NCBI GenBank assembly: GCA_023382535.1
Contig: JAHDWA010000045.1
Span: forward strand, 21,719 to 85,718
Length of the DNA: 64,000 nucleotides
Source of the DNA: Anaerolineae bacterium
GTDB taxonomy: Bacteria > Chloroflexota > Anaerolineae > 4572-78 > J111
Direction of reading: 5' to 3'
Numbering within the stretch: the first letter of the stretch is position 1; the number at the start of each line of letters is the position of its first letter. The notes beneath the pieces are model-generated. The model searched no databases, was not told the DNA's origin, and saw nothing but the letters and a program-made list of their open reading frames with translations. The translations under genes were made by a program, and so were the position numbers. Shown here in pieces: positions 42,196 to 52,467 of the stretch.

Positions 42196-45100
42196 TTATT
42201 CCTCCTCCTTAGCCATCCAGGCATAATGCTGCCAGCGATTGTTGACAATTTCCTGGGCCTGCCGCGCCAGTTGAGCGGCCACCGCCGGGTTGCTTTGCTG
42301 CAAGACCCGGTAGCGATTTTCCGAGGCGAAGAACTCTTGCAGCGGCGTTTTGGGCGGCTTGGAGTCGAGCTGCAGCGGGTTCTTGCCCTCGGCGGCCAGG
42401 GCGGGATTGTAGCGGTAGAGCAGCCAGTGACCGGCGTCGGCGGCCAGTTTTTGCTGCTCCATGCCCTTGGCCATGTCAATACCCCAGGCGATGCAGTGGC
42501 TGTAAGCGATAATCAGCGACGGGCCAGGGTAGGCTTCGGCCTCCAAAAAGGCTTTGACGGTTTGGCCGTCGTTGGCCCCCATCGCTACCTGGGCCACGTA
42601 AATGTGACCGTAGCTCATCGCCAGCAGGCCCAAATCTTTCTTCGGCGTCTGCTTGCCGCCATCGGCAAATTTGGCGACCGCCCCCAGGCCCGTCGCCTTG
42701 GACGCCTGGCCGCCGGTGTTGGAGTAAACCTCGGTGTTCAAGACCAGCACGTTAACGTTGTGGCCGCTGGCCAGGACGTGATCCAGCCCGCCAAAGCCAA
42801 TATCGTAAGCCCAGCCGTCGCCGCCCACAATCCAGACATTCTTTTTGACCAGCGCATCGGCCACGCTCAGCAAGTCGCGGGCAAGCGGGTCAGACCGCCC
42901 TTTCAGTTTAGCTTTCAGCGTCTCGACCCGCTCGCGCTGGGCGGCAATCCCGGCCTCAGTGGATTGTTCGGCTTCAAGCAGGGCATTGGCCAGCTCCAAA
43001 CCGACGTCGTCGTACAGTCGGACCAGCAGTTCGCGGGCGTACTCGTTATGCTTGTCCAGGGTCAGACGCATGCCCAGGCCAAACTCGGCGTTATCTTCAA
43101 AGAGAGAGTTGCTCCAGGATGGGCCGCGCCCATTCCGGTTGACCGTCCAGGGGGTGGTGGGCAGATTGCCGCCATAGATGCTGGAACAGCCGGTGGCGTT
43201 GGCAATCAGGGTCCGGTCGCCAAAAAGCTGGCTCATCAGGCGCAGGTAGGGCGTTTCACCGCAGCCGGCGCAGGCGCTGGAAAACTCGAACAGCGGCTCC
43301 AGGAACTGGATATTTTTAACGTTGGTGTACTTTAAGCCGTCGCCTTCGCCCTCCGGGTAGCGGGCGAGGTCCGGCAGGCTGAGGAAGAAATCCCAATTTT
43401 CGCGCTCCTGTTCGCGCAGCGGCAACTGGGGGTGCATGTTGATCGCTTTGCGGGCGACGTTGCTCTTGTCTTTGGCCGGGCAGACCTCGACGCAGATGCG
43501 GCAGCCGGTGCAGTCCTCAACCGCCACCTGGATGGTGTACTTCAAGCCCGGCAGCTCCCGCCAGCGGGCATCCATAGATTTAAAAGTTTCCGGGGCATTG
43601 GTCAGGTGGTTCGCCTCGTAAGCCTTGCCGCGAATGACCGAGTGCGGGCAGACCATGACGCACTTGCCGCACTGAATACAAAGGTCAGTTTCCCAGACCG
43701 GCACCTCCAGGGCGATGTTGCGCTTTTCATACTTGGTGGTCCCGCTGGGGTAGGTCCCATCAATCGGCATGGCGCTAACCGGCAGCATGTCGCCCTGGCC
43801 GGTCATCATGACCGAGGTCACTTCTCGTACAAATTCGGGGGCATCCGGCGGCACCGGCGGCGGGAACTCGATCGGGCTGGTGATCCGGTCGGGCACAGGC
43901 ACTTCAAACAGATTGGCCAGGGTGGCGTCTACGGCGGCGAAGTTCATCTGGACCACCGTTTCGCCGCGTTTGCCGTAGGTTTTCTCGATGGCCTTCTTGA
44001 TTTCGGCGATGGCCTCCTCGCGGGGCAACACGTTGCTGATGGCAAAGAAGCAGGTCTGCATGATGGTGTTGATGCGCACCCCCATGTTGTTTTCTCGCGC
44101 CACCCGGTAGGCGTCAATCACGTAAAATTTCAGCTTCTTATTGACAATTTCCTCCTGCACCACGCGGGGCAGGGTGTCCCAGACCTGGTCAGGGGGCAGG
44201 GGCGTGTTGAGCAGAAAGACCGCGCCCTCCTCGGCCAGTTCCAGCGGGTTGAAGCGCTCGATAAAGCCAAACTGGTGGACGGCCACAAAATTGGCCCGGC
44301 TGATCAGGTAAGTGCTGTGGATGGGCCGCGGGCCAAAACGCAGGTGCGAAATGGTACGCGCCCCGGCCTTTTTGGAGTCATAGACAAAGTAGCCTTGGGC
44401 GTAGAAGGGCGTTTCCTCGCCGATAATCTTGATGGAGTTTTTGTTAGCTCCGACCGTGCCGTCGGAGCCGAGGCCCCAGAAGACCGCCCGCGTCACGTCG
44501 GGCGGCTCGATGTTGAAGCCGGGGTCAAACTCCAGGCTGGTATGGGTCACGTCATCCTGGATGCCGATGGTAAAGTGATTTTTGGGCTTGGCTTTAGCCA
44601 TTTCGTCAAAGACGCCCTTGACCATGGCCGGGGTGAACTCTTTTGAGGATAAACCGTAGCGTCCGCCGAGGATTTTGGGGAAGATGGCAAAAGGCGCTGC
44701 GCCGCTGGCCAGGCCCTCACTTACGGCAATCACGACATCCTGGTAGAGCGGCTCGCCGGTGGCGCCGGGTTCCTTGGTCCGGTCCAGCGCGGCGATAACG
44801 CGGGTCGTGGGCGGCAGGGTCTTGAGAAAATGCTCGACGGCAAACGGCCGGTACAGGCGCACCTTGACCAACCCGACCTTCTCGCCCCGTTCCACCAAAT
44901 AGTTGACCGTTTCCTCGACCGTTTCGCAACCGGAGCCCATCAGGACCATGACCCGCTCGGCGTCGGGCGCGCCGACGTAATCAAACAGGTGGTACTGGCG
45001 GCCGACCAGCTTCGCCAGTTGGTCCATGCGCTGCTGCACAATTTCGGGGACGGCCAGGTAGAAGGGGTTGGCCGTTTCGCGGGCCTGGAAGAAGGTATCG

Positions 45101-45768
45101 GGGTTTTGGGCCGTGCCCCGGATCACGGGCCGGTCCGGCGTCAGGGCGCGCTGGCGGTGGGCGTGGATCAAGTCGTCGTCAATCATGGCCCGGATATCGT
45201 CGTCGGTCAGCATTTCGATCTTCATGATTTCGTGAGAGGTGCGAAAGCCGTCGAAGATGTGCATAAACGGCAGCCGCGCCTCCAAGGTGCTGGCCTGCGA
45301 AATCAGGGCAAAATCCAGCACCTCCTGGACCGAGTTGGCAAAGAGCATAGCCCAGCCGGTAGCGCGAGCGGCCATCACGTCGCTGTGGTCGCCAAAGATC
45401 GAGAGGGACTGGGTGGCCAGGGTCCGGGCGGCAATGTGAAAGACGGTGCTGGTCAATTCGCCCGCGATTTTATACATATTGGGGATCATCAGCAGCAGGC
45501 CCTGGCTGGCGGTAAAAGTAGTGGTCAGCGCTCCGGCCTGTAACGCGCCGTGTACTGCCCCGGCTGCGCCTCCCTCCGACTGCATCTCGATCACTTTGGG
45601 CACGCTGCCCCACAGGTTCTTCACGCCGGTAGCGCTCCAATGATCGGCGTATTCGCCCATGGCCGAAGAAGGGGTAATGGGATAGATCGCAATCACCTCA
45701 TTGGTTTTGTGGGCAATGTAAGCCGCCGCCTCATTGCCTTCAATTGTGACCTGGTCACGTTTCATCAA
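42196..45768 (-). CDS. nifJ: Pyruvate:ferredoxin (flavodoxin) oxidoreductase
   Basis: A 1190-residue single-chain enzyme converting pyruvate and CoA to acetyl-CoA, CO2 and reduced ferredoxin. Domain order is the usual one: pyrimidine-binding domain ([27 protein letters not shown]), CoA/transketolase C-terminal-like domain, the gamma part, two [4Fe-4S] motifs ([24 protein letters not shown]), the proximal cluster CAGCGETPY and the TPP-binding region ([29 protein letters not shown]). AAGGAGG precedes the ATG. It implies anaerobic or fermentative capacity beside the respiration suggested by SURF1. The long plus-strand frames inside are shadows. Confidence 0.97.
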   Translation of the reverse strand: MMKRDQVTIEGNEAAAYIAHKTNEVIAIYPITPSSAMGEYADHWSATGVKNLWGSVPKVIEMQSEGGAAGAVHGALQAGALTTTFTASQGLLLMIPNMYKIAGELTSTVFHIAARTLATQSLSIFGDHSDVMAARATGWAMLFANSVQEVLDFALISQASTLEARLPFMHIFDGFRTSHEIMKIEMLTDDDIRAMIDDDLIHAHRQRALTPDRPVIRGTAQNPDTFFQARETANPFYLAVPEIVQQRMDQLAKLVGRQYHLFDYVGAPDAERVMVLMGSGCETVEETVNYLVERGEKVGLVKVRLYRPFAVEHFLKTLPPTTRVIAALDRTKEPGATGEPLYQDVVIAVSEGLASGAAPFAIFPKILGGRYGLSSKEFTPAMVKGVFDEMAKAKPKNHFTIGIQDDVTHTSLEFDPGFNIEPPDVTRAVFWGLGSDGTVGANKNSIKIIGEETPFYAQGYFVYDSKKAGARTISHLRFGPRPIHSTYLISRANFVAVHQFGFIERFNPLELAEEGAVFLLNTPLPPDQVWDTLPRVVQEEIVNKKLKFYVIDAYRVARENNMGVRINTIMQTCFFAISNVLPREEAIAEIKKAIEKTYGKRGETVVQMNFAAVDATLANLFEVPVPDRITSPIEFPPPVPPDAPEFVREVTSVMMTGQGDMLPVSAMPIDGTYPSGTTKYEKRNIALEVPVWETDLCIQCGKCVMVCPHSVIRGKAYEANHLTNAPETFKSMDARWRELPGLKYTIQVAVEDCTGCRICVEVCPAKDKSNVARKAINMHPQLPLREQERENWDFFLSLPDLARYPEGEGDGLKYTNVKNIQFLEPLFEFSSACAGCGETPYLRLMSQLFGDRTLIANATGCSSIYGGNLPTTPWTVNRNGRGPSWSNSLFEDNAEFGLGMRLTLDKHNEYARELLVRLYDDVGLELANALLEAEQSTEAGIAAQRERVETLKAKLKGRSDPLARDLLSVADALVKKNVWIVGGDGWAYDIGFGGLDHVLASGHNVNVLVLNTEVYSNTGGQASKATGLGAVAKFADGGKQTPKKDLGLLAMSYGHIYVAQVAMGANDGQTVKAFLEAEAYPGPSLIIAYSHCIAWGIDMAKGMEQQKLAADAGHWLLYRYNPALAAEGKNPLQLDSKPPKTPLQEFFASENRYRVLQQSNPAVAAQLARQAQEIVNNRWQHYAWMAKEEE

Positions 45769-45817
45769 TAATTGCCTCCTTGCAATAGAACTGGTTTGCC
45801 ACTTCTCGTCGCTATTT

Positions 45818-45847
45818 ATTATAATTTACAAATATTATAATGCACAA
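45818..45847 (-). promoter_or_regulatory. Promoter of the nifJ operon
   Basis: On the minus strand TTGTGC (45842-45847), an 18-base spacer and TATAAT (45818-45823), about 50 bases ahead of the nifJ start. A second TATAAT lies a few bases upstream. Confidence 0.5.
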
Positions 45848-45906
45848 AGCCGGCTGCGGCCTGAGCATAACGTGACTGTCCTCATTTTCAGAAATTAGGA
45901 GGAAAT

Positions 45907-45940
45907 TCTGCACAAAATCTGCATAATCAGTTTGTATACT
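45907..45940 (+). promoter_or_regulatory. Regulon promoter A: 11-base direct repeat plus TATACT
   Basis: TCTGCACAAAA (45907-45917) is followed directly by TCTGCATAATC (45918-45928), an 11-base direct repeat. TATACT begins 28 bases after the repeat start (45935-45940). The -35 position lies in the repeat, as for activator-dependent promoters. The same arrangement and spacing occur at 47344 and 48076. Confidence 0.75.
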
Positions 45941-45974
45941 GACTTTATTGTGAAGCTCAAAGGGGGCTAAAATC

Positions 45975-47219
45975 TTGAAAAGCGTTTTTGACTCATCCGT
46001 CCGTCCAGGTGTAACAGGCTCATTACTCTTAATCAACCTGTTCATTTTGTCAGCTTGCAGTTTTAACCAGGTAGTTGAAGTCAGGCCAAGCACTATTACT
46101 CCACCCGAAAAACCTAATCCTGCCACTGCGGCTGTTGTGGCCGTAGTAGCTAGCATTGACACTGCGACGGTGACTTCAACACCAACGCCAACCTCAACCC
46201 CTTCTCCTACCCCCACTCCCACTTCAACCTCTACCCCCACCCAGACACCAACCCCTACCAATACTCCCACTCCGACTCCGACGCCAACGCCGACCCATCC
46301 CCTCATGGTCGAGGTGATGCGCCAGCAGGATTATCCCGGCAGTGACATTGTCATCGAGGAGACCCTTGAACCGGGTGAAAATTATGACCGCTATATTGCT
46401 TCTTATCTCTCCGAGGGCTACAAAATCTATGCCCTGTTGACCATCCCCCAGGGAGAAAAACCTGCCAGCGGCTGGCCGGTGATTATTTTTAATCACGGCT
46501 ATATTCCCCCGGCCCAATACCGTACCACCGAACGCTACGTTGCTTATGTAGATGCCTTCGCCCGGAACGGCTACATTGTTTTCCGGTCGGATTACCGCGG
46601 CCACGGCAGTTCCGAAGGAGAGGCAGCGGGCGGTTATGGCTCGCCGGCCTATACCATTGACGTCTTAAACGCGGTCGCTTCGGTCAAAAAACTAACCGAG
46701 GCCGACCCCAACCGGATCGGCATGTGGGGCCATTCGATGGGCGGCCATATCACTCTGCGGGCGATGGTCACCACAGGCGACATCAAAGCCGGGGTCATTT
46801 GGGCCGGCGTGGTTGCCTCCTACCAGGATTTGTTTGAGCGCTGGCGCCGCCGTTCCGACGCCGACGCCGATGCCACCCCCACCCCGGACCCCAACAGCAA
46901 CCGCCGCCGCTGGCGGCAGGAACTGGTGGAGAAGTACGGCCTGCCCGAAGAAAACCCGGATTTTTGGAACGCCATCTCGCCCAACTCATACCTGGCTGAT
47001 CTGTCCGGGCCGGTCCAACTGCACCACGGCACCGCCGACACGTCCGTGCCGGTAGAATTTTCCGAAACGCTGAATGAGCAAATTGCGGCTGTGGGCAAAC
47101 TGGTCGAACTGTACACCTATGAAAATGATAATCACAACATTGGCAATGAGTTTAGCACGGCCATGGAACGGTCCATCCAGTTCTTTGACAAATATGTTAA
47201 GGGGACAGGCGGCACCTAA
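45975..47219 (+). CDS. Exported alpha/beta hydrolase lipoprotein
   Basis: A 414-residue protein starting at TTG 45975 with signal peptide and lipobox LSAC, an N-terminal region, a PTPT linker of about 45 residues, then an alpha/beta-hydrolase domain: PVIIFNHGYIPP, GYIVFRSDYRGHGSS, the nucleophile elbow MWGHSMGGH, a catalytic Asp in HGTADTSVP and a His in ENDNHNIG. It resembles S9/DAP-type hydrolases that act on peptides or esters. It has its own copy of the shared promoter motif and a strong terminator (47253-47296), so it is a separate unit of the regulon. Confidence 0.88.
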   Translation: MKSVFDSSVRPGVTGSLLLINLFILSACSFNQVVEVRPSTITPPEKPNPATAAVVAVVASIDTATVTSTPTPTSTPSPTPTPTSTSTPTQTPTPTNTPTPTPTPTPTHPLMVEVMRQQDYPGSDIVIEETLEPGENYDRYIASYLSEGYKIYALLTIPQGEKPASGWPVIIFNHGYIPPAQYRTTERYVAYVDAFARNGYIVFRSDYRGHGSSEGEAAGGYGSPAYTIDVLNAVASVKKLTEADPNRIGMWGHSMGGHITLRAMVTTGDIKAGVIWAGVVASYQDLFERWRRRSDADADATPTPDPNSNRRRWRQELVEKYGLPEENPDFWNAISPNSYLADLSGPVQLHHGTADTSVPVEFSETLNEQIAAVGKLVELYTYENDNHNIGNEFSTAMERSIQFFDKYVKGTGGT

Positions 47220-47252
47220 ATTGCTGGTCTAATCCGTCAATTCGAAGAGTGC

Positions 47253-47296
47253 AAGCCCGGCGAGCCGATCTATTTGGTTCACCGGGCTTCATTTTT
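47253..47296 (+). terminator. Rho-independent terminator of the hydrolase gene
   Basis: AAGCCCGG pairs with CCGGGCTT and the stem continues through a mismatch (14 pairs in all, two G-T) around ATCTATT, followed by CATTTTTG. Confidence 0.8.
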
Positions 47297-47343
47297 GCCC
47301 AGGGGACAGCTTGAAACTCAAATTCCACAACTTCTGAAATAGT

Positions 47344-47377
47344 TCTGCACAAAAACTTCACAGTTGCTCCCTATACT
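47344..47377 (+). promoter_or_regulatory. Regulon promoter B: 11-base direct repeat plus TATACT
   Basis: TCTGCACAAAA (47344-47354) and the weaker ACTTCACAGTT (47355-47365), with TATACT at 47372-47377, again 28 bases from the repeat start. It drives the DedA gene at 47414. Confidence 0.72.
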
Positions 47378-47413
47378 GGAAAGCAGATGATAACGAACAC
47401 AGGGAGTTGACTG

Positions 47414-48052
47414 ATGATGGAGTTAAACCTAACCGACCTTTTCTTGTCGTGGCTGGCCGATTATGGCTCAGTGGCCTTGGGATTGATCCTGCTGCTGGGG
47501 GCGCTGGGCGTGCCGGTACCGGCAACTCTGACCGTAGTGACAACCGGGGCGCTGGTCCAGCAGGGATCAATAGAGGGCGGAAGCGCTGCCGCATTCGGTC
47601 TGGCCGGGGCTGTGCTGGGGGACAGCCTCAGTTATATGACCGGAAGGTTGGCCAAAAGGTGGGTGCAGCATCGCTTTGGAAAATCATCATTTTGGCAAAC
47701 GGCTCAATACCAATTTGAGCAGCGTGGAGCCTGGGCGGTCTACTTAACCCGCTTTCTTTTGACCCCGCTGGCGCTGCCGATCAATCTCATTGCCGGGAGC
47801 AGCGGTTACAGTTTTAGGTCATTCCTGACCTATGATCTAGCCGGTGAGATAACCTGGCTGGCGATTTATGGAGGGTCTGGCTATTTCTTTGGCAGCCAAT
47901 GGGACCTTCTCAACCAGTGGCTCAGTGATTACAGCGGCTGGTTGGGCGGTTTAATTATCGCTGGCATAAGTATATACTTTCTCGGTCAGCACAAACTCAA
48001 AACCGTTCACTCCGGCAAATGGTCCGGTCTGGCCTTGACCCAATATCCCTAA
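47414..48052 (+). CDS. DedA-family membrane protein
   Basis: A 212-residue protein with several transmembrane segments. The DedA (SNARE-associated) pattern is seen in LLLGALGVPVPATLTVVTTG, GDSLSYMTGRLAKRW, and FLLTPLALPINLIAG followed by GYSFRSFLTYD. DedA proteins are lipid scramblases/undecaprenyl-phosphate or phospholipid translocases and support envelope stress resistance. GGGAG precedes the ATG pair at 47414. It carries the shared regulon promoter. Confidence 0.88.
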   Translation: MMELNLTDLFLSWLADYGSVALGLILLLGALGVPVPATLTVVTTGALVQQGSIEGGSAAAFGLAGAVLGDSLSYMTGRLAKRWVQHRFGKSSFWQTAQYQFEQRGAWAVYLTRFLLTPLALPINLIAGSSGYSFRSFLTYDLAGEITWLAIYGGSGYFFGSQWDLLNQWLSDYSGWLGGLIIAGISIYFLGQHKLKTVHSGKWSGLALTQYP

Positions 48053-48075
48053 AATTCGAGAGAATATCCGCGAGT

Positions 48076-48109
48076 TCTGCACAAAATCTGCACAATTGCA
48101 GAGTATACT
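48076..48109 (+). promoter_or_regulatory. Regulon promoter C: 11-base direct repeat plus TATACT
   Basis: TCTGCACAAAA (48076-48086) and TCTGCACAATT (48087-48097) are nearly perfect direct repeats, with TATACT at 48104-48109, 28 bases from the repeat start. It is the best copy and drives the ABC/two-component operon. Confidence 0.78.
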
Positions 48110-48154
48110 GAAGCAAAGTTTAAAATTTACACTGTTGAAGTGCCACGTCTAAAA

Positions 48155-48216
48155 TTAACCACAGATTTTACGGATTACACAGAATTATCAAGAAATTTGT
48201 AAAAATCTGTGGTTAA
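48155..48216. repeat. ACCACAGAT-type inverted repeat
   Basis: TTAACCACAGATTTT (48155-48169) and AAAATCTGTGGTTAA (48202-48216) are inverses in the untranslated leader between promoter C and the first gene of the operon. Confidence 0.7.
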
Positions 48217-48257
48217 AATATTTGAACCGGGTAATCCATAAGATATTGGAGTTAAAG

Positions 48258-48794
48258 ATGTCAAAGCAGTGGAAGATTGTCATTGGTATCGTCATTGCCT
48301 TGGTTGTTCTAAGTGCGGTAGGGGCCGCGGGATTTATCGCCGGCCGGCGCTCAACGCTCAGGCCGCTCGCCCAGAGACCTGTCGTGAGCCGGCAATTAGA
48401 AGTCCGTTTAATAGATGATAACAAGGACGGTGTGCCCGACCGGGGCGTGGTTGAACTGCCCAATCAGGGTCCGGTTAATCGTCCCCGGCAAGAGGCCGTC
48501 AACCCGAGTTTTAGGCCGGACCGGGGTGAGCCTGCTGGGCGGGGATTTGAGCCTGGCCAGCCCCGACCCTTTGGACTGTTTCTGACCCCCTTTCTTTTCA
48601 TCGGCGGCTTAGTCAGGGGCCTGATTGCGCTGGCTTTCCTGGCTTTTTTAATCAGCCTGACTATCTTCTTCTACCGCCGCTGGCAGCCAACCGGGCTGGC
48701 GGCAGCACCCGTCACTGTTTCCCCTGCACCCGTCGAGGTTCAGTCACCACCGCCCCATAGTAAAGCGGAGGACGAGCCGACTCATGAAGGATAA
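48258..48794 (+). CDS. Membrane protein with EF-hand-like loop, first gene of ABC operon
   Basis: A 178-residue protein with an N-terminal transmembrane helix ([19 protein letters not shown]), an extracytoplasmic segment containing [11 protein letters not shown], a calcium-loop-like DxNxDG motif, a Pro/Arg-rich stretch and a second helix ([21 protein letters not shown]). ATG 48258 has GGAG six bases ahead. It overlaps the ATPase gene by 11 bases. I do not recognise the family; it may sense a cation or act as an accessory subunit. Confidence 0.7.
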   Translation: MSKQWKIVIGIVIALVVLSAVGAAGFIAGRRSTLRPLAQRPVVSRQLEVRLIDDNKDGVPDRGVVELPNQGPVNRPRQEAVNPSFRPDRGEPAGRGFEPGQPRPFGLFLTPFLFIGGLVRGLIALAFLAFLISLTIFFYRRWQPTGLAAAPVTVSPAPVEVQSPPPHSKAEDEPTHEG

Positions 48795-49545
48795 GCGTAC
48801 AACGCCAAACGGTCACACCTCACTCATTCAGATTGAGGAGATGGCTAAAGTTTACCAGATGGGCGATATCCAAGTCCATGCCCTGCGCGGCGTTTCGCTG
48901 GAAGTGCAACCTGGCGAGTACGTGGCGATTATGGGTGCGAGCGGTTCCGGCAAGAGCACGCTGATGAATATGATCGGCCTGCTCGACCGGCCGACCAGCG
49001 GCAGCTATCGTATCCGGGGCACCGAGGCCAGCAGCCTCAGCAAAAGCAAGCTGGCCGACCTGCGGAACCGCGAAATTGGCTTTGTCTTCCAGCAATTTAA
49101 TTTGCTGGCCAGGGTCAGCGCCCGCCGCCAGGTAGAACTGCCCCTCTTTTATGCCGGACTTTCTGGCCGGCAGCAGCGCGAGCTGGCCCTGGCCGCCCTG
49201 GAACGGGTAGGACTGGCCGACCGAGCCAACCACCGCCCCGACGAGCTGTCGGGCGGACAACAGCAGCGGGTGGCGATTGCCCGCGCCCTGGTCAACAGAC
49301 CCAGCTTGCTGCTGGCCGACGAGCCAACCGGCGCGCTCGACACCAAAACCGGGGCCGAGGTCATGGCCCTTTTTGAAGAACTGCACGGCCAGGGCCTGAC
49401 CATCATTGTGGTCACGCACGATCCTCAGGTAGCGCAGCATGCGCAGCGAGTTATCACCCTGAGCGATGGTCTTATTCTGAGCGATAAACGTAACGGCCAT
49501 AAGTTAGTCAAGCCTATGCTGGAGCTGGTCAATGAAAGTCATTAA
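48784..49545 (+). CDS. MacB-type ABC transporter ATPase
   Basis: A 253-residue ATPase with Walker [11 protein letters not shown]-loop FVFQQFNLL, signature [10 protein letters not shown], Walker [13 protein letters not shown] and H-loop VVVTHD. It is the LolD/MacB subclass that powers export or mechanical work on extracytoplasmic substrates. Its ends overlap both neighbours (11 and 14 bases), showing tight coupling with the membrane protein and permease. Confidence 0.95.
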   Translation: MKDKRTTPNGHTSLIQIEEMAKVYQMGDIQVHALRGVSLEVQPGEYVAIMGASGSGKSTLMNMIGLLDRPTSGSYRIRGTEASSLSKSKLADLRNREIGFVFQQFNLLARVSARRQVELPLFYAGLSGRQQRELALAALERVGLADRANHRPDELSGGQQQRVAIARALVNRPSLLLADEPTGALDTKTGAEVMALFEELHGQGLTIIVVTHDPQVAQHAQRVITLSDGLILSDKRNGHKLVKPMLELVNESH

Positions 49546-50776
49546 ATATTTGCAGGTAGCTCTTGAAAGCATTGTCACCCACAAGCTGCGGGCCATTTTG
49601 ACCATGCTGGGCATTATTATCGGCGTAGCCGCGGTTTTGACGACGATGGGCATCGGGCGGGGTGCTGCGGCCAATATCACGGCCAGGATTCAAAGCCAGG
49701 GCACCAACCTGCTGAACATTAACCCCGGCGCAAGCAATACCGGAGGGTTAAGCGGCGGGAGTGGTTCGGCCCGGACGCTGACTATGGGCGATGTCAAAGC
49801 TTTGCTGGACACTGAGTTGCACCCTACCCTGGCCCTGGTTGCGGCGGAGTACGGGGACAATGCCCGCCTGGTATATGGCAACACCAACAGCCAGGAGCAG
49901 GTTACCGGTATCACTACTAACTACGCCCAGGTGCGTAACCTGGAAGTCACTTCGGGCCGCTTTCTAACCGAGGAGGAAATTAACCAACAAAGCCAGGTCG
50001 TCGTGCTCGGTTCAGAACTGGCGGGGGACCTCTTTGCCGCTGAAAATCCGGTCGGCCTGAGCGTGCGGATCAATGCCCAGCCCTTTCAGGTGGTGGGAGT
50101 GTTGAAAGAAACGGGCGGCTTTGGCCGCAATACCCCGGATAATCAAGCGTTTGTTCCGATTGGCCTGGCTCAAAGCCTGTTGTTCAACGCTCCCCGTTAC
50201 CGGGGCGAGTACACGGTCACCGGCATCAGCATTCAGGTCGCCGCCGCCGACCAGGTAGACACAGCCCAACGCCAAATTGAAACCACCTTGCGGCTGCGTC
50301 ACAACCTCAAGGCCGACGAGGAAAATGATTTTAGAATCTTCAACCAGGCCAGTTTGCTGGAAACCGCCTCGGATATTGCCCAAACTTTGACCATTTTCCT
50401 GGGCGCGATTGGCGCTATCAGCCTGCTTGTTGGCGGAATTGGGATTATGAACATTATGCTGGTCTCCGTTACCGAGCGCACCCGCGAAATTGGGCTGCGC
50501 AAAGCGATTGGAGCCCACGACAGCGATATCCTGCTGCAATTCCTGATCGAAGCCCTGGTGCTCTGTTTTTTAGGGGGACTGATCGGTGTTGGCCTGGCGT
50601 ATGGACTGGCCGCCTTGTTAGGCCGGATACCGGCATTCACTTTTACCGTCGTCATCCAGCCTGACTCCCTGGCCCTGGCCCTGGGGTTTAGCCTGCTGGC
50701 CGGCCTGATTTTTGGAATTTACCCGGCGCTGCGGGCAACCCAACTCGACCCTATTGAAGCGTTACGGTCGGAATAA
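49532..50776 (+). CDS. MacB-like ABC transporter permease
   Basis: A 414-residue protein with one N-terminal helix ([20 protein letters not shown]), a large MacB_PCD extracytoplasmic domain, and three C-terminal FtsX-like helices ([20 protein letters not shown], where [15 protein letters not shown] is the coupling segment, and a last [19 protein letters not shown]). It acts with the preceding ATPase. Gap to the HlyD gene contains an inverted GAATGGTGAATT repeat. Confidence 0.95.
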   Translation: MKVIKYLQVALESIVTHKLRAILTMLGIIIGVAAVLTTMGIGRGAAANITARIQSQGTNLLNINPGASNTGGLSGGSGSARTLTMGDVKALLDTELHPTLALVAAEYGDNARLVYGNTNSQEQVTGITTNYAQVRNLEVTSGRFLTEEEINQQSQVVVLGSELAGDLFAAENPVGLSVRINAQPFQVVGVLKETGGFGRNTPDNQAFVPIGLAQSLLFNAPRYRGEYTVTGISIQVAAADQVDTAQRQIETTLRLRHNLKADEENDFRIFNQASLLETASDIAQTLTIFLGAIGAISLLVGGIGIMNIMLVSVTERTREIGLRKAIGAHDSDILLQFLIEALVLCFLGGLIGVGLAYGLAALLGRIPAFTFTVVIQPDSLALALGFSLLAGLIFGIYPALRATQLDPIEALRSE

Positions 50777-50846
50777 TTGTGAACTATGAATGGTGAATTT
50801 GTAAATTATTAACCCATTCACAATTCTCAATTCACTATTCACAATT
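50775..50846. repeat. GTGAAT-type inverted repeat in the ABC operon
   Basis: AATTGTGAACTATGAATGG and its approximate inverse AATTCACTATTCACAATTT sit between the permease and HlyD genes. Confidence 0.6.
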
Positions 50847-50861
50847 TGAAATGAGGTAACA

Positions 50862-52454
50862 ATGACCAGAAAAAAAGTATGGCTAGCGCTCGTCCTTATC
50901 ATTGTCCTGGCTGGAGCCGGTTTCTACTTCCGCAACTCTCTCGCTGCCCTGATAGGCCGTCAAAGTACGGCCCGTGCCCAGACACCTGACCAGACTGAAA
51001 GCACCGTGACGGTCCGGCCCGCCACAGACAGCGCCCAGGTCAGCGCGGCGGGCAACATCGCCCTGGCCAGCCAGCAGGCCGTGGTCTTGCAGGCCGAGGG
51101 CATCATCACCCAGGTTCCGGTTAAAGCAGGTGATGAAGTTGCCAGCGGCGACCTGCTGGTCGCCATGGACACCACCGACCTGGAGCGGGCTGTCCAGCAA
51201 GCGGAATTGGATCTGGCGGTTAAACAGGCTGATTTAGATACGCTGCTCCAGCCGGCCGCTCCCGCCGATATTGCCTCGGCCCGGGCCGGCCTGGCCTCGG
51301 CCCAGGAGGGGTTAACCGAGCTGCAGGCCGGGCCAAAAGCAGCCGAACTGGCCGCGGCAGAAGCAGCCCTGACCGCTGCCCAGGCCAGTTATCAAACTTT
51401 AATGGCCGGCAAAACCGAGGCGGAGTTGACCCAACTGGCCGCGGAGATGCATAAGGCGTATGTTACCTTGCAGCAGGCTCAAGAAGCCTATGACAAAATT
51501 GCTTTTCAAAGCAATATCGGCTCGACCCAACAGGCAATGGACCTGCAAAACGCCACCATTGACTACGACACCGCCAAGGCTGCCTATGAACAGGCCACCG
51601 CACCCCCCACTCAGGCCGATGTTCAGGCTGCCTTAAAGACTGTTAAAGACGCCCAATCTCAGTTAGAGGCTTTACAGCCGACCAAGGCAGACCTGGCCGC
51701 GGCTCAAGCGGCGGTGGCGAGCGCCGAAGCAACCCTGGCCAACCTCACCGATGGCCCCACAGAAGCCGAGCGGCGCGCCGCCGAAATTGCGGTGAAGCAG
51801 GCCCAACTGACCCTGGACGAAGCCAAAGCCAACCTAATCCAGGCCAATCTGTTGGCTCCCAGCGCCGGGACGGTCATCACCGTTGGAGTTGAGGTGGGAC
51901 AGCAGGCCACTGCTGGTCTCAACGCCATAACCCTGGCCGATTTGACCGCCCTGGAACTAACCATCAACGTGGCTGAAGTGGACATCCCCAGAGTAGAAAT
52001 TGGCCAGCCGGCCCAAATTACCGTTGATGCCCTGCCCGACCGAACCTTTAGTGGAGTCGTGAGTCGGATTGCCCCTTCCAGCAGCTCCGAGGGAGGTGTG
52101 GTTAATTATCCGGTTACGGTTCGCCTCCACAACCTTGATCTGGCCGGAGTGCGTCCCGGCATGACCGCTGTCGCTACCTTGGCCAATGAACAGGCCCAAC
52201 CTGGCTGGCTGGTGCCAACCAACGCCTTACAGGAATTTGAGGGTGAAACCACGGTGACGGTTGTGCGCAATGGGCAGCGCAGCCAGGTCAAAGTTACCAA
52301 AGGGACTTCCCAGGGCGAGTGGACGGAGGTCCAGTCAGCCGACCTGCGAGCTGGCGATCAGGTGGTCGGCAAGGTTTCCTCTTTTCTGGACCAACAGAAT
52401 AACCAGGGCGGTTTCCGCGGACCGTTTGGGCCTCCGCCACCCGGTAACCGATGA
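50862..52454 (+). CDS. HlyD/MacA-like membrane fusion protein
   Basis: A 530-residue protein anchored by an N-terminal helix (WLALVLIIVLAGAGFYF). It has the biotinyl-lipoyl half-motif (VVLQAEGIITQVPVKAGDEV), a long Ala/Gln/Glu coiled-coil hairpin with an unusually extended, repeated helical section (about residues 130-320), the second lipoyl half (NLLAPSAGTVITVGVEVGQ), a beta-barrel and a Gly/Pro tail. It should couple the MacB-like pump to the cell exterior. It is followed after 13 bases by the SH3b/PD40 gene. Confidence 0.9.
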   Translation: MTRKKVWLALVLIIVLAGAGFYFRNSLAALIGRQSTARAQTPDQTESTVTVRPATDSAQVSAAGNIALASQQAVVLQAEGIITQVPVKAGDEVASGDLLVAMDTTDLERAVQQAELDLAVKQADLDTLLQPAAPADIASARAGLASAQEGLTELQAGPKAAELAAAEAALTAAQASYQTLMAGKTEAELTQLAAEMHKAYVTLQQAQEAYDKIAFQSNIGSTQQAMDLQNATIDYDTAKAAYEQATAPPTQADVQAALKTVKDAQSQLEALQPTKADLAAAQAAVASAEATLANLTDGPTEAERRAAEIAVKQAQLTLDEAKANLIQANLLAPSAGTVITVGVEVGQQATAGLNAITLADLTALELTINVAEVDIPRVEIGQPAQITVDALPDRTFSGVVSRIAPSSSSEGGVVNYPVTVRLHNLDLAGVRPGMTAVATLANEQAQPGWLVPTNALQEFEGETTVTVVRNGQRSQVKVTKGTSQGEWTEVQSADLRAGDQVVGKVSSFLDQQNNQGGFRGPFGPPPPGNR

Positions 52455-52467
52455 GCGGGAGGTAAAC

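Noticed and set aside
42226..44646. Two long plus-strand frames inside the nifJ region
   Set aside because: GC-rich codon bias leaves the antisense frame open; the minus frame is an unmistakable PFOR.
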